From positions 140,652,501 through 140,716,500 of the forward strand of contig NC_134104.1 in the NCBI RefSeq assembly GCF_040939455.1: a stretch of 64,000 nucleotides of DNA, in the 5' to 3' direction. This stretch comes from Microcebus murinus (taxonomy: Eukaryota > Chordata > Mammalia > Primates > Cheirogaleidae). The position numbers and the translations under genes are program-made. The notes below the pieces were generated by a model that was not told the origin of the DNA, made no database searches, and saw nothing but the letters and a program-made list of their open reading frames with translations. Below, in pieces: positions 22,440 through 61,779 of this stretch. Positions within the stretch are counted from its first letter, which is position 1. Each line of letters starts with the position of its first letter.

Positions 22440-23325
22440 TTTTTTTTTTGTCAGTTCCAAATTTTATTTCATTAACTTAAAAGGTGAACAAAGTGTGTAT
22501 TTCAAATCTCCTTAAACTTAGTTATCTGAAACATACATTTACATAGAAGACAAACAGATACAGGATTTCAAGTAGCTTATTGTATAGTCCATTGTCCATT
22601 TAAAAATATTCTTCTTTCCATGAAAACTCTACATTGAAAGACAAAAAATAAAAAATCTTTACTGCATAAAAGCTAGATGCAAAGTTCTGATGTAGATTTA
22701 TTTCATTGTCAACTCTGATGATGATGGGAGGCACAAGTGTGCATAGTTCAATAAAATCATGCAAACAAAGAGCTTCTGTTTCTCTCAGATAAAAATTAGA
22801 AGCCTCCATTCATGTCTCTTGGAGTACTATCAGATAAATGATGCTCATACTAGGTCACTTCTTCTTTCCTTTCCCTTTTTTACTTCCCTCTCCTTGCTGA
22901 AGACTTTGGTCACCAACTCCTGTTTTTTGTGTCCTTGTTTTTAGTCTAGGTATCATTTCCGCTGCATACAACATTACTGACTTATGTGACAGAAACTGTA
23001 CAAGACAGAGGCTGCCATCTTCCTGTTTAAGCTGAACCCGGACTCTGCCTTTGTATTGGACATCACGATTCCATTCTCTAGAGTACATTTTATTTTTCTC
23101 AAGAAATACATTAAGTCCAACTGCTGAGCATATATCTTGAATCTCTGTAGCTGTAGGATTTTCATCAGCCTTACTGATGGGGATCTGCCTTCCCTCTGTG
23201 ATGGTCTTCTTCTTATTTAAATAGGCAGGATAGGTGCAAATAAACCTGTCCTGGTCGGCCAGGGACCATATGGCTACACAAGCCACCCTCACAGATGTCC
23301 ACCCGGCGCCTGCACAAGACTCCCC
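22440..23325 (-). pseudogene. SRP19 processed pseudogene (retrocopy)
   Basis: Minus-strand intronless copy of the mRNA for the 19-kDa signal recognition particle protein. The homologous frame runs 23286-22855 (143 codons versus 144 in human SRP19) with no internal stop or frameshift, from ADQDRF through NKMYSREWNRDVQY to the lysine-rich GSKKGKGKKK end. The initiator is GTG where the parent has ATG, so normal translation is lost; the next in-frame Met is well inside. A retained 3' UTR has AATAAA (plus-strand TTTATT 22463-22468), and a 10-base A tail appears as T at 22440-22449. TCTAATA occurs on both flanks (22431-22437 and 23326-23332), a possible target-site duplication. It lies between GLB1 and CRTAP, away from host exons. 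Confidence 0.92.
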
Positions 23326-23429
23326 TCTAATACTTTTTAAATGCCATAAGAATTATTGTAATTTTAAATAGGTTTTAGGAGTCTTAAGTGACCTATGTTA
23401 AAAGCAAGAAAAAAAAAAACCAAAGTCTC

Positions 23430-24040
23430 CACTAAAAAGACAATTAAATGTGATATGTGATCCTGGATTGGATCTTGGACCAGGAAAAAAAATAGCTGTA
23501 CAGCATTATTGGGACAGTTAACAAAAGTTGCATATAGACCATGGATTAGAAAATAACATTGTATCAATATTAAATTTCCTAATTTTGATAACTGGTACTG
23601 TGGTTATGTTCTTAGGAAATAAAGCCTGAAATATTTAGGAGTAAAGGAACATAATGTCTATATCTTACTCTCAAATGATAATGGTACTATGTCTATACTT
23701 ACATATATGTATAATTATACATCATATATATATACATGTATATGATGAGAGAGCATGTGATGAAGCAAATAAAACAAAATGTTAACAATTGATGTAGTAG
23801 GTATACAGAATCCTTATAGCAAAAAATAAAAAACTGAAAATAACAAGGTCTCTGGCCTACAAATGTGGACAATTGTGCTGAGCAACAGTTCCTTAGCCTT
23901 CTCAAATGTCTGTAAGCTTTCTGACACAGAAAGTCGTAAAACTCATGTCCTGGGGTTAAATTGTGCAACCAACTGATGGGTATGGTGATGAAACAATAAA
24001 AATATAAAAATTGTGAAATAATGAAATAATCACCTAACAG
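23430..24040. other. Intergenic AT-rich sequence with ancient repeat
   Basis: The first 260 bases belong to the same unnamed old repeat as 20560-21000 (TATCAATATTAAATTTCCTA, GATAACTGGTACTGTGG). A TA-rich tract (23701-23745) follows. No gene seen. Confidence 0.4.
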
Positions 24041-24963
24041 TGTCCCCACAGGTCCCCATAAAAGCTGATAGCTGTGTATCAGCTATCAACAGGGAGGACA
24101 TATGGCAGTCATGGGTTTCGAGATGTCTGTGTCCCTGTGTTTGCCCTTTCAGGAGTTTGAGGTATCTGAAAGCATATAATGCCCTAAGTAAGGCCTGCTT
24201 TAGGGGAAAAAAATTGTTTCAAACATTCTTCTTTCCTATCTTCTTTTTATCACCTTCTATCATCTACCATGGGCATCTGCTTCCCAGGGTCTCCCAGCTG
24301 CTTCTTTGCAGGGTTTTTTCTTTTTCCTTGTCATGTCTGATCTATCACCAGGGCCTCTTGTTTCTTCTTTACCTGGACCCTCTCCAGATGTAACCCACCC
24401 TCTCTGTTTTTATAGCCACATCTGCATCTGTGGCTCACTTCTCTGAATGGTCACAGTAGTTCTCCATAGCCAGATCAAAGGTTAAAACTAGACATGGCTG
24501 GAAGAGCTGCTTGATTTGACACTCACCCTGTTGGCCCACCGGTGTCTTAGGTTTTACTTAATTACTGTAGTTGTCAACATGTACCCAGGGGAAGTTACAC
24601 AATCTGATTTCCAGTTTCTACTCAAAACCCGAAGGTCTGGCCACACCAGGCCCAAGGTCCTATGAGATAACAATACACCAGATATATGTATTGGGACATT
24701 CTTTAGGCAGAATAGGTCCCTCCAGTTAATGACACTCTCCATCTGATTCACTTCAATTTTGATAAATCCTGCAGCAGGCCCCAAGATAGATTTAAATTGG
24801 CAACTTCTGGGGCAGAAAGTCTCAGTGGTAAATTTGACCCCAACCTCTATAATTGCTGTACCAAACATCTTGCTTGACTCTCTAGTCACCTGCCTCCTGA
24901 ACCCCAGGCTGCCTCTCCACCACAGCTGCCCCTGCAGCACATCCGCCACCCAAAGCCAACTAT
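24041..24963. other. Intergenic sequence with one unassigned open frame
   Basis: Contains a minus-strand frame of 131 codons (24949-24554) starting with ATG. I recognise no domain, signal peptide or splice context. It could be chance or a decayed repeat. Nothing else is seen. Confidence 0.3.
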
Positions 24964-25046
24964 ATTAGGTGGGTACAAATGTTTAGGTTACGTATATTGC
25001 CTTTGCCCCACCTGAGTTGGAACTTCAAGCATGTCCATCCCCTAGC
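24964..25046 (-). mobile_element. L1 3'-end fragment, lemur-type UTR
   Basis: GGGTACAAATGTTTAGGTTA, TATTGCCTTTGCCCC and CTTCAAGCATGTCCATCCCC match the better copy at 56492-56777. Confidence 0.65.
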
Positions 25047-25240
25047 CAGGCATCCTCAAACTACGGCCCGCAGGCCACATGCTGGCCGCCTAGCACATTT
25101 ATCTTGCTCCTCCAGACACCTCTGGACTCACTGGAATGAAGCACTGTGCTTCCCAAGTGCCTGCCAAAGAGGCTAGGTGGTGTATCCCGGAGGGCAGGCA
25201 ATTTAACTCTACTACGCAGAAGCACAGTGCAATGGAAGAA
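25047..25240. mobile_element. hAT-like element, one end only
   Basis: Begins CAGGCATCCTCAAACTACGG followed by CCCGCAGGCCACATG, close to the inverted end of the element at 1825-2015. The opposite end is not evident, so the right limit is a guess. Confidence 0.45.
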
Positions 25241-25708
25241 AAGAGGAGGGAAAGAGTGTAAATAAATTTCCTCTCCATTTCTCCCTCTCATTAACTATTT
25301 GAAGGTGAGGTTTCTCTGTATCTCCTGTCCAGAGACATTCCATGTGGTCTAGTGGGTGCACCAGCCAAGAAACCAGCTCTCTGTCTTCAAAGTTGTCATG
25401 AAGCAGTAGCCTGGACAATAACACGTCACTTTGCATCACTTCTCACCCTTCCCTGCCTCATTTCCCTTCTCACCCTCATTGTCATGGACCTCCCAAAGAA
25501 AGGAGTAGCATTTCATTCTTGCCACAGGCTCTAGTTTCCTAGGGAGCCCACCCTGAGACAATTATTTGTTCAACACAATGACATTTCCTGTATGCATTTC
25601 TTGAGCTTTCTCCAACCCACAGTTTGGGGGACGCCCTTTCTGATTTTGTTTTTAGGACTATAGATCCCCAACTCATCCCCAGTTCAAACTCTAGATTTAA
25701 TAGCTCTT
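25241..25708. other. Intergenic sequence, no gene seen
   Basis: No recognised repeat or frame beyond short unsupported ones. Confidence 0.4.
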
Positions 25709-26040
25709 TCTTTTTCTGTTTTTGAGACAGAGTCTCGCTTTGTTGCCCAGGCTAGAGTGAGTGCCGTGGCGTCAGCCTAGCTCATAGCAACCTCAAACTC
25801 CTGGGCTCAACCGATCCTGCTGCCTCAGCCTCCCGAGTAGCTGGGACTACAGGCATGCGCCACCATGCCCAGCTAATTTTTTCTATATATATTAGTTGGC
25901 CAATTAATTTCATTCTATTTATAGTAGAGACGGGGTCTCGTTCTTGCTCAGGTTGGTTTCGAACTCCTAACCTTGAGCAATCCGCCCTCCTCGGCCTCCC
26001 AGAGTGCTAGGACTACAGGCGTGAGCCACCTCGCCCGGCC
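25709..26040 (-). mobile_element. Alu
   Basis: Antisense lemur-type dimer, ending CACCTCGCCCGGCC. Confidence 0.92.
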
Positions 26041-26351
26041 ATTAATACCTTTTTCTTAATGAAGCAATCACTGATTGCATTAGCTGAAGGAGTTTTTTCC
26101 TTCCAGAAATTACTGGTTTTTACTTCTAGAAATTCCTGCAGTGCTCTACCTACATCTAACTTTTGACATTTATCTGTCTTGTTCTGTCTTATCTGTAGGC
26201 TCTTTATGTTCTGTGCTTTAATTCAGGCCCTCACATTTTTTTTATGGGGATCACTTCAGGGATCTCCCGTACTGCTTCGTGGCCTCCAGCCCCATCCTCC
26301 TCTTCCCCAGTCAAGCCTTTGCACATGTTGCACCCTCTGCCAGCAATCTTT
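26041..26351. other. Intergenic sequence, no gene seen
   Basis: Short unique stretch between two Alu-derived segments; nothing supported. Confidence 0.4.
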
Positions 26352-26463
26352 TTGGGCCTCACTATATCACCTAGGCTGGTCTTGAACTCCTGGCTTCAAG
26401 TAATCCTCCCACCTCAGCCTCCCCAGTAGCTGGGATTACAGGCACGCACCACCACACCCGGCT
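26352..26463 (-). mobile_element. Alu fragment, old
   Basis: Antisense arm with GGCTGGTCTTGAACTCC and AGTAGCTGGGATTACAGG; no tail. Confidence 0.75.
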
Positions 26464-26580
26464 CATACCCTTTAAAGGAGTTCAAGCAAGGTCTCTTGTG
26501 AGAAGCCATCCCGGGCCCCCCCTCAGGATGGTGACCTAGCCCTCTTTGTGGCCCACACTTCTTTCTAAGTCTCTATTCTT

Positions 26581-26902
<322 letters not shown>

Positions 26903-27048
26903 CTAATACCAACAATGGGGTAATTAAAGGTTTTCTTATCTGTCTTCTTCTCCTAATTTTTAGTTTCCTGAGGCAAGAGGTGATATCCTTTATCTAATGT
27001 AGTGCCTGGCCCACATTAGGAGCTCATTACAGGTTTACATAACAAATG

Positions 27049-27382
27049 GGCCAGGCGTGGTGGCTCAAGCCTGTAATCCTAGCACTCTGGGAGGCCGAGG
27101 TGGGCGGATTGCTCGAGGTCAGGAGTTCAAAACCAGCCTGAGCAAGAGCAAGACCCCGTCTCTACTATAAATAGAAAGAAATTAATTGGCCAACTAATAT
27201 ATATATATATAAAATTAGCCGGGCGTGGTGGCGCATGCCTGTAGTCCCAGCTACTCGGGAGGCTGAGGCAGCAGGATTGCTTGAGCCCAGGAGTTTGAGG
27301 TTGCTGTGAGCTAGGCTGACGCCACGGCACTCACTCTAGCCTGGGCAACAAAGCGAGACTCTGTCTCAAAAAAAAAAAAAAA
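27049..27382 (+). mobile_element. Alu
   Basis: Full dimer flanked by TACATAACAAATG (27036-27048, 27383-27395). Confidence 0.95.
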
Positions 27383-27395
27383 TACATAACAAATG

Positions 27396-28165
27396 AAAAA
27401 ACAAACTTCTTATCTTATCAAACATCTTATCAACTAGAAGGTGCTACAGTCACGAGATGTATGTCTGATTCATCTTTGCATTCCAGCGCCAGGTGCAGGA
27501 CCTGGTGTAAGGTAGACACTGGACGGTGTACTGAAATAATAAATAGATTTGTGACTGACACGGAAGAGCATTTGTTGCTGACGTCACCTGGGGGAATACT
27601 GCCTCCCTTGGTGATGACACACCCTCAGATACTGCTCTAATGAGGCCCGACAGCCCCACAAGTAAGATCAGCCGCCCTAGACATTGTCTGGTCTCACTTC
27701 CTTTTATAAATTCTGTTGAATTATAATGGGAAGCAGCTGTTCCCTCCACCTACACCTGTCCACAGAAAACCTTGTTCCCCAAAGGCGATTACACTTGACT
27801 TTTGCTGTCCCTTCTCTCAGCCTCTCGTGCTCTTTCTGTCACTTGCTACAGAGCCATCTTCTGTGGGGGCTGGAGCATCGGCCTGTGATATGAGGAGGTA
27901 GCCTCGGATTGAAGCTGCCCCCAACCCCACTGTCAAAGGAGAGGAGCCTGGAAGTGGCACAGCACAGCTGGACCTGGAGGGGCTTGGCTAAAGGGAATGA
28001 GGGATGATTCTCCAATGGTGACCAAGCAGGACCAGAGGACATTTCAGCAGAGGCCAAAGTGCATATACGACAGTCTCTGTCTATCAACCTCATCGTGGTG
28101 ACTCAATCTGACTTCAAGGGCTTCAAGGAGAAAACACATGAGGTTATCTTTCTTGAACTTTTGGT
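27396..28165. other. Intergenic sequence, no gene seen
   Basis: Mixed sequence without a recognised family. Frames on both strands are under 100 codons and unsupported. Confidence 0.4.
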
Positions 28166-28690
28166 CAATGCACCCATTAGGTAGTGCTATGTAACGAATC
28201 ACCCCAAAACTTACTGGCCAACAACAATCATTTATTTAGGTCATGATTCTGTGTGATTCTTCTGGTCTTGGGTCTACTGGACATGCCATGCATCTGCAGA
28301 TGGCTGGGGAACCTCCTGGTGCTGGGTGATCTATGATGGCCTGCCTTATGCAATTGACAGGTGGTAGGAACGATGGAAAGACAACTGGGTCACATTTCTG
28401 TCGATCTTCCACAGACTAGTCTAGGCTTACTCACAGGAAGAGAGGGCTCCAAGTGCCACAAGAGAGGACAAGTCCCAGCACGGTAGGACCTTTTCTACTG
28501 TCTCATTGGCCAAAGCAAATCGAATGGTCAAACTCCAAACCCAAAGCGTGGAAAACTGACTTCCCTTTTTGAGGGAGAAGCTGCAAAATCAAATTGCAAA
28601 GAGCTGTGGGTGTGGAGAAGGCAGGAATTTGAATCACTTTTGCAGTTAACCCCAACCACATCTTCAGCTCATTCTATCTCTTAGATGAGA
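28166..28690. mobile_element. Ancient interspersed repeat, family not named
   Basis: The stretch from GCTATGTAACGAATCACCCC and AATCATTTATTTAGGTCATG to CATTGGCCAAAGCAAAT and GCTGCAAAATCAAATTGC follows a widely dispersed old mammalian repeat, probably LTR or DNA-element derived. Confidence 0.45.
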
Positions 28691-29845
28691 TTGGTTTTTG
28701 TAAAAAGGCAACCATTTTTAGTGTGAATCTTAAAGGGCCCTTTTCACTATGTTCTGGCATTCCAGATAATGGTTGACAAATTATGAGTTATTTAAATAGT
28801 TGTCTTCTCTCCCTTTCTAGGTTTATGCTGCTGCACTTACTCATCTCAATTAATCCTACTCGACTACAAATAATGCTCTGGACACAGAGGAGATTGATCA
28901 ATAAATAGGCTTTTGAATGATGACTTTGAGAGAAATATTTTGATGAGACGAGAGAGTCTGGACAGTCTGGCAGATATGTAATTAATTCTTTAAGTATTTC
29001 TGGAGCACATACTATGTGCCAAACCCTCTATGGGGTGCTGGGAACACAGCAGTAGGTAAAACATACACATGTCCCACTTTATGGGGCTTACAGTCTTATG
29101 AGGAAAGAGAAATTAGTCAAATAATCACAATAAAATTGCAACTTTGATGGGTGCTATAAATAAGAGGTACATGGGGTTGTGAGGTTTTTTAAAAAAAATA
29201 TTGTATCTCTTTTTTGAGCAGCTTTGTTGAGGTTTGATTGATATAATGAACTGTACATATTTAGAGTATACAATTTCATAAATTTTGACCTGCAATTGTC
29301 ATAAGTTGTCTGAGATTCTGATTTGGTCTAGCTGGAGGGACAGAGAAGAAATGAAAGTGTCCCCAAGGAATTGATATCTGAACTGGAATCTAAAATGACA
29401 GCCCTGGGCAAGGCTCTTGGGCAGGAGCTGGCAGGGCAAGTACAAGAGGGAGGAAGAAACTGGCCAGAGCTTACATCTTGTTCTTGAGTAGTTGTGTGAG
29501 TTCATTCTAAATTGTATTTCTTTGCTAGTAGAGTTGAACTTTTTATGTTTGTGTATATGTGTTTGAATTGGAATATTGGCCTTTTTTACGTTCTCCACAC
29601 ATTAAGGAACTAAAGCTCCAAGCAAGATGGTCACTGTGGCTTCAGGTCCCAGGGGACCAAGTAAGCATTCCACACCTCCTCCCAGCTCAGCTTTCTCCAT
29701 GGGTTCCCTCCCTGCCTTCAGGCCTCTGCTCAAATACCACCTGCTTAATCAATCTCCCCCTCCCCCACACATCCACTTGTTTTATTTTCTTCACATCACT
29801 GCCGTCATTTTTTTCCTCCAAAATTGTTTTAAAAATAACAATATA
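28691..29845. other. Intergenic sequence with old repeat traces
   Basis: An L2-like block lies at about 28990-29150 (GAGCACATACTATGTGCC, GGGGCTTACAGTCTTATG) and an L1 3'-end trace at about 29200-29300 (GCAGCTTTGTTGAGG). No gene seen. Confidence 0.45.
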
Positions 29846-29952
29846 GGCCAGGCACAGTGGCTCATGTCAGTAATCCTAGCACTCTGGGAGGCCAAGGCAG
29901 GAGGATCATTCAAGGTTAGGAGTTCAAGACCAGCCTGGGCAAGAGTGAGACC
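29846..29952 (+). mobile_element. Alu left-arm fragment
   Basis: Left arm only, GGCCAGGCACAGTGGCTC to AGAGTGAGACCC. Confidence 0.8.
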
Positions 29953-30059
29953 CAAAGTTTCCATTTATCATTCCCTTTCATTGCAGTTTTACACTGTGTG
30001 TTTGTACAAAGTAAGACCATATTATTTGTACTACAAAATAATATATTGTGTACTTTTGC

Positions 30060-30371
<312 letters not shown>

Positions 30372-30374
30372 TGA

Positions 30375-30524
30375 TTTTTTTTAGGCAACGTCCCTCTGTT
30401 GCCCAGGATGCAGTATAAGTGGCTTGATCATAACTCATTGTAACCTTGAACTCCTTGGCTCAAATGATCTTCCCACCTCAGCCTCCCAAGTAGGGACAAC
30501 AGGCATAAGCCACTGCCCCCAGCC
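30375..30524 (-). mobile_element. Alu monomer fragment, old
   Basis: About 150 bases, CTCTGTTGCCCAGGATGC to CACTGCCCCCAGCC, single arm. Confidence 0.75.
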
Positions 30525-30542
30525 AAACCTGTATCCCTTTTT

Positions 30543-30862
<320 letters not shown>

Positions 30863-30879
30863 CCTGTATCCCTTTTTAA

Positions 30880-32125
<1,246 letters not shown>

Positions 32126-32181
32126 GCCAATGGCATGGCAAGAAAAGCTGAGGAACTGGTTTAGGTTAGAAGATACGAATA

Positions 32182-32507
<326 letters not shown>

Positions 32508-32514
32508 GTGTTGT

Positions 32515-33050
32515 AGAAAACATTATTGAGATAGTTGACAAAACTGGAATAGGGGACACAGATTAAAGTCTTGTATCATGTTAAATTTTCTGAATTTGGT
32601 CATTGCCCATAGTTTCATTCTTAGGACACACATACTAAGGAGTAAGGGGCAAGTGGCCTGATGTGTGCAAATGATTATCTCAAATGATTTAGGAAAAAAA
32701 CATAAAGACAGATGTAGATAGAGAGAAAAATATGGCATAACCTTAGCAATTTGCGAAACTTGATGGTCTATGGGCGTTTTTTGTACTATCTTTGAAAGTT
32801 TCCTGTAAAGTATTTCAAAATAGAAAGTTTAAAGAATTTTATTAAAGTGCTGCCTTCAACATTCCATTCATATCTTTTGACGCTCACGCACAAGTTTCTC
32901 GAGCATATTTGAAGAATGGGGTTGCAGATTCACAAGGGGTGTGTGCATCTTCAAATTGACCAGCCACATAGTTTACAAAAGTGTCACTAACATCCTTGAT
33001 AACTTTATTATGCAATGTCTTTCTCTCTCACTAAAATCTAAGGCCGTTGG
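32515..33050. other. Intergenic sequence with ancient repeat
   Basis: Third copy of the unnamed old repeat (to about 32840: ATCATGTTAAATTTTCTGAA), then unique sequence. No gene seen. Confidence 0.4.
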
Positions 33051-33226
33051 CAGTGATATTCAAAGTGTATTCGGTGGACCCGCAGCATTAGCCTCGCCAG
33101 GGCCCTGGTTAGAGATGCGAATCCTCAGACTTCCACGCCAGACTTGCAGAATCAGAAACTCGAGGAGGGGGCACAACCTGCGTTTTCACAGATTCTCAGA
33201 CCGATTATAAAGTAACGCTAATCCAC
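33051..33226 (+). mobile_element. MER5-like hAT relic upstream of CRTAP
   Basis: CAGTGATATTCAAAGTGTAT, GAATCAGAAACTCGAGGAGG and GCGTTTTCACAGATTCTC follow the MER5 order; it abuts the CpG island. Confidence 0.6.
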
Positions 33227-33277
33227 GCTCCCTTAGGGCCGCATCTGGCTTGGAGAAGGCAGTCTGCGAGCGAATGA

Positions 33278-58125
<24,848 letters not shown>

Positions 58126-61100
58126 TCCACAGCAACCAAAGGCACTTCCTCTTGATGTTCAGGAAACACAGATTCTCTGTCCTCCTTTTCTCAACAGCCC
58201 AGGTGTTGATACCTCAAAGCCTTCCCTTTACTATATAAAGCACAAAAGGGAAGTCCCCATCTCTTCCTCTACATGTAACCAGGGGTGAGCGTGCCTTCCC
58301 CATGTTCACACCTGTCTTCCTCCTGTTCACACCTGTGTTCTCCATGTTCACACCTGTCTTCCCATGTTCACACCTGTCTTTCCTCTGTTCACACCTATGT
58401 TCTCCATGTTCACACCTGTCTTCCCCCTGTTCACACCTGCTTCCTCACATTCATACCTGCCTTTCTCACCATTTCGGTTTCAAGGACAGTCTTCCGTGGT
58501 TTGTTTTTTTCTCAGAAAATCAGTATTATTTTTTAAATAAGAAAAACTTTTCTAAAAGATAATAATTGTGAAAACCTACTTTGGCCTCTCTGCTCTTCCA
58601 GATTTTAGTCTCCTTGCTCCCCACCTAGGAAAGATGGTGGAAGACAAAGGCTGTACTTCTCCAGGCTTCATGATGCCCTCCACCTGGTCTGAACTGTACC
58701 AATTCTGGCACCCATTGCAAAACAAGTTGGGTAGACGGTGTAGAGTACGGAAATGTGGCTTTTGCCCAACACTTTGGCATCTCCAAAATCTTACAGTGGT
58801 TGGCCGATCCTGTTTGAGGACAATACTCAGTTGTAAGTCTCAGTGTTGGAAATGGAAGGAGGACAGAGGCTGTCCAGTTTCATGCATTCTTTTCGTAGAT
58901 ATGTACTGAGTACCTACTATGTGCTAGGCATTGACCTGGGCGCTAGAGATATTTCACAGAATAACACAAAAAAGCATCCCTGCTTTCACAGAGCTTACAT
59001 TCTACAGACAACCAATTTAATAGGAATAAATATATACAAGGTATCAGATGGGGATAATTGCTAGGCGGAAAAATAAAGCAAGGAAGGGGCGTGAGGAATC
59101 CTGGAGATGAGGCTGCAGCTCTAAACAGGTGTTCGGGGAAGGCCTCATGGGACGGTGGCATTAGAACAGAGATCTAAGGGAAGCAGTTCTCGGGAGTGGG
59201 AGGTGTCGTACTCTGAAGTTGAGGACCTGCTAACTGTGGTCAGGGAACAGCAGCGTGGCCAGGGAGAGGAGTTGGCACGGGGAGAGTGGAAGGAGAGAAG
59301 GCTGCAGAGGTGTGAGTGTGGGGGTGGGGAAGAGGACACATGGCAGAGGACCTTGACTTGGCTTCTGCTGGGTGAGGTGGGAACCTCGGGAGGGTTTGAG
59401 CAGAGGAGCGCCTTGACCGATTTATACTTCGCAGGGGCCACTCTAGAGGCCGTATTTTGAAAAGCCTGAGAATGAGCAAGGGTGGAAGGAAGCAGGGAGA
59501 CTCGTTTGGGGGGCCACTGCAAGATTCCAGGCTCGGACCTGGGCCACAGCAGCAGCGGCAGCAGTGAGAAGTAGTCAAATTCTAGATTTATTTTGAACGC
59601 GGAGCCAATAGGATTTGCCGACAGGTTGGATGTGGAGTGTAAGCGAAGGAGATGGGTTCATGATGACATCAGGGCTCTTGGCCAGCAGAACGGGAAGGAT
59701 GGAATTACCATTTACTGAAATGGGGAAGCCGGGACGGGTGGGTGGGTAAGGAAGGTGGCACAAAGCAGGCTGTCTGCGGGTTGGGACGGGACGTTTCCAG
59801 GCTGCAAATAAAAGTGGAGAGTTTTCCCAGGGCCCCGTCCCCAGCACAAACTGAGGCAGGTGTCTGAGTGCATTCGGTGTGTATTGAGAGGGTGCTCTCA
59901 GGACTGACCGTGAAAGCCTCTACCAGGCAGTTATTGGCTGTGGGAAGTCCCCTGGAGGTGGGGACCTTTGAAGGCCAGTGGATGAGTTGAGGGCAGTTCT
60001 CTGGGAGAGGGGACGTGGGCAATTGGCAGCCAACCTGCGGGGCAGTGGGGAGGGCAGGTCCTGGGGGACTCTGCTGGGTGAGCTCCGCAGCGCCCTCTGC
60101 TGGCCGTCGGTGTGCCGACAGCATTTAAAGCTGTGAGGCCGAGCTGGACCCCCTGGATTGTGTGGGTATATTGAGAAACCGCTGAAAAGAGCCAAGGACA
60201 AAGTCCTGGGGCTCTCCGGGAAATGAGAAATCAGCCAAAGAGGCGGAGAGGTCAGAGGAAGCCAGGAGAGTGTGGTGGTCTGGAAGCTGAGCTTTCGTTA
60301 TTCAACCCTCCTCCAAATAATCCCTCCTCCAAATAAAGCACATGTCTAGTTGGGACGCTCCAGCAGTGAAGACTGGTGTGGCATTTGGGAGACAGGACAT
60401 TTCTCACAATGGCCTGGAAAGGAGTAAAAGGAGATAGTATTTTGGGTACACTTTGTGTACTGGTGATAAATTGGGGGTAGAAAACTGACACATCTGTGCT
60501 TTTCTGGGCTCCCCTTCCCCCCAGCACACTATTCCAACCTCTGGGGACTCAGGCACATCCTTCTACTTCTCCTTCCTCCCTGGCCTGCTTCCCTCATCCC
60601 CTCGCCCCTCCTGAGAGCACCTCCTCTGTCACCTGCATAGGCATCCCCATGCCGGGTTCTCCTGGGAGGGTACCCAGCCCGGGATGATAGCCTGCCACTT
60701 CTGTCTGTGGCTGAAGTTGCCCAGGTCACCAGAGTCTCTCCCCCCAGGGGGCTGTTTGGCCAAAGGGGTCAGCATTATTATGGATGGACACACTTCTGTC
60801 CTCGGCAGCCTCCCAATCAGGACCCTCCGCCCAGTGATGCATCGGATCGTAGGTGGCTTCCTGCCGGGAGAGATGGCCTTTGCCCTGGAATGTGGGGTTC
60901 TCCTTTCTGTCCTCGCCCCAACCTCTACTCCACCCGAGAAACTGCCTTTTGAACTCAGTGGGGAGAGGGTCACAAGGCAGGACTGTGAAGCAGTGAGGAC
61001 CCAGAGGGTGGACGCCCTGCTCTCGGATTCCTGGGTCTGTAGACAGTGTAGCCGGCAGCTGTTTAACTCCCCAGGTGGCTCCTGGCTGCAGCTGCCCTTC

Positions 61101-61442
61101 CCAGCTGTATGGGAAAGCGAAAGGAGACATCCACAGGGTCCCCAGGCTGGGCTGGGTGTTCCACTCACTGTACCTCTGTGTGCCCTGCAGAGCTGCCATT
61201 GGGTCTTCTTCCTGTGAGCCCAGGGTGAACTCTTTGTAGAATTCACTTTGGCGAGGGAGGGAGGATCCTCCTTCCTTCTCTGAAGTTGGCCTCCATTCGC
61301 TGGGGATTGAAAAGCCGCTCCACCCCCATCTGAGCAATGTCACCTAAGCAAAAGACCCTGGTACTGTCAATATTGTCAGCACTTTGCTTTGGTTGAAGGC
61401 TGTCGCGCGGAGTGACTAAATTTTTTATTTCAAAAGAAACCT
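58126..61442 (+). other. CRTAP: CRTAP 3' UTR and immediate downstream sequence (end not resolved)
   Basis: Noncoding sequence after the CRTAP stop. AATAAA hexamers lie at 59072-59077, 59807-59812 and 60332-60337, and a further one at 62553-62558; I cannot tell which is used. The human 3' UTR is several kilobases long as I recall it, so the later sites are possible. The stretch contains a 21-bp minisatellite (58302-58470), an L2-like relic (about 58895-59060) and a short direct duplication at 60306-60336. Open frames in it show no recognisable protein. Confidence 0.6.
58302..58470 (+). repeat. 21-bp minisatellite in CRTAP 3' UTR
   Basis: About eight tandem copies of TGTTCACACCTGTCTTCCTCC, mostly 21 bases (one 20, one 22), with scattered substitutions, starting 177 bases after the stop. 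Confidence 0.95.
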
Positions 61443-61766
61443 GCCGGGCACGGTGGCTCACGCCTGTAATCCTAGCACTCTGGGAGGCCGAGGCGGGAGG
61501 ATCGCTCAAGGTCAGGAGTTTGAGACCAGCCTGAGCAAGAGCCAGACCCCCGTCTCTACTAAAAATAGAAATTAGCTGGACAACTAAAAATATATACAAA
61601 AAATTAGCCAGGCATGGTGGCGCATGCCTGTAGTCCCAGCTACCCGGGAGGCTGGGGCAGGAGGATCGCTTGAGCTAAGAAGTTTGAGGTTGCTGTGAGG
61701 CTGACGCCACGGCAGTCTAGCCCGGGCGACAGAGCGAGACTCTGTCTCAAAAATAAATAAATAAAA
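61443..61766 (+). mobile_element. Alu downstream of CRTAP
   Basis: Sense dimer; AAAAGAAACC flanks it (61431, 61767). Confidence 0.92.
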
Positions 61767-61779
61767 CAAAAGAAACCAA

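Noticed and set aside
60629..61343. Two 205-codon minus-strand frames and a 177-codon plus-strand frame
   Set aside because: They overlap in different frames in GC-rich noncoding DNA downstream of CRTAP; none resembles a known protein.
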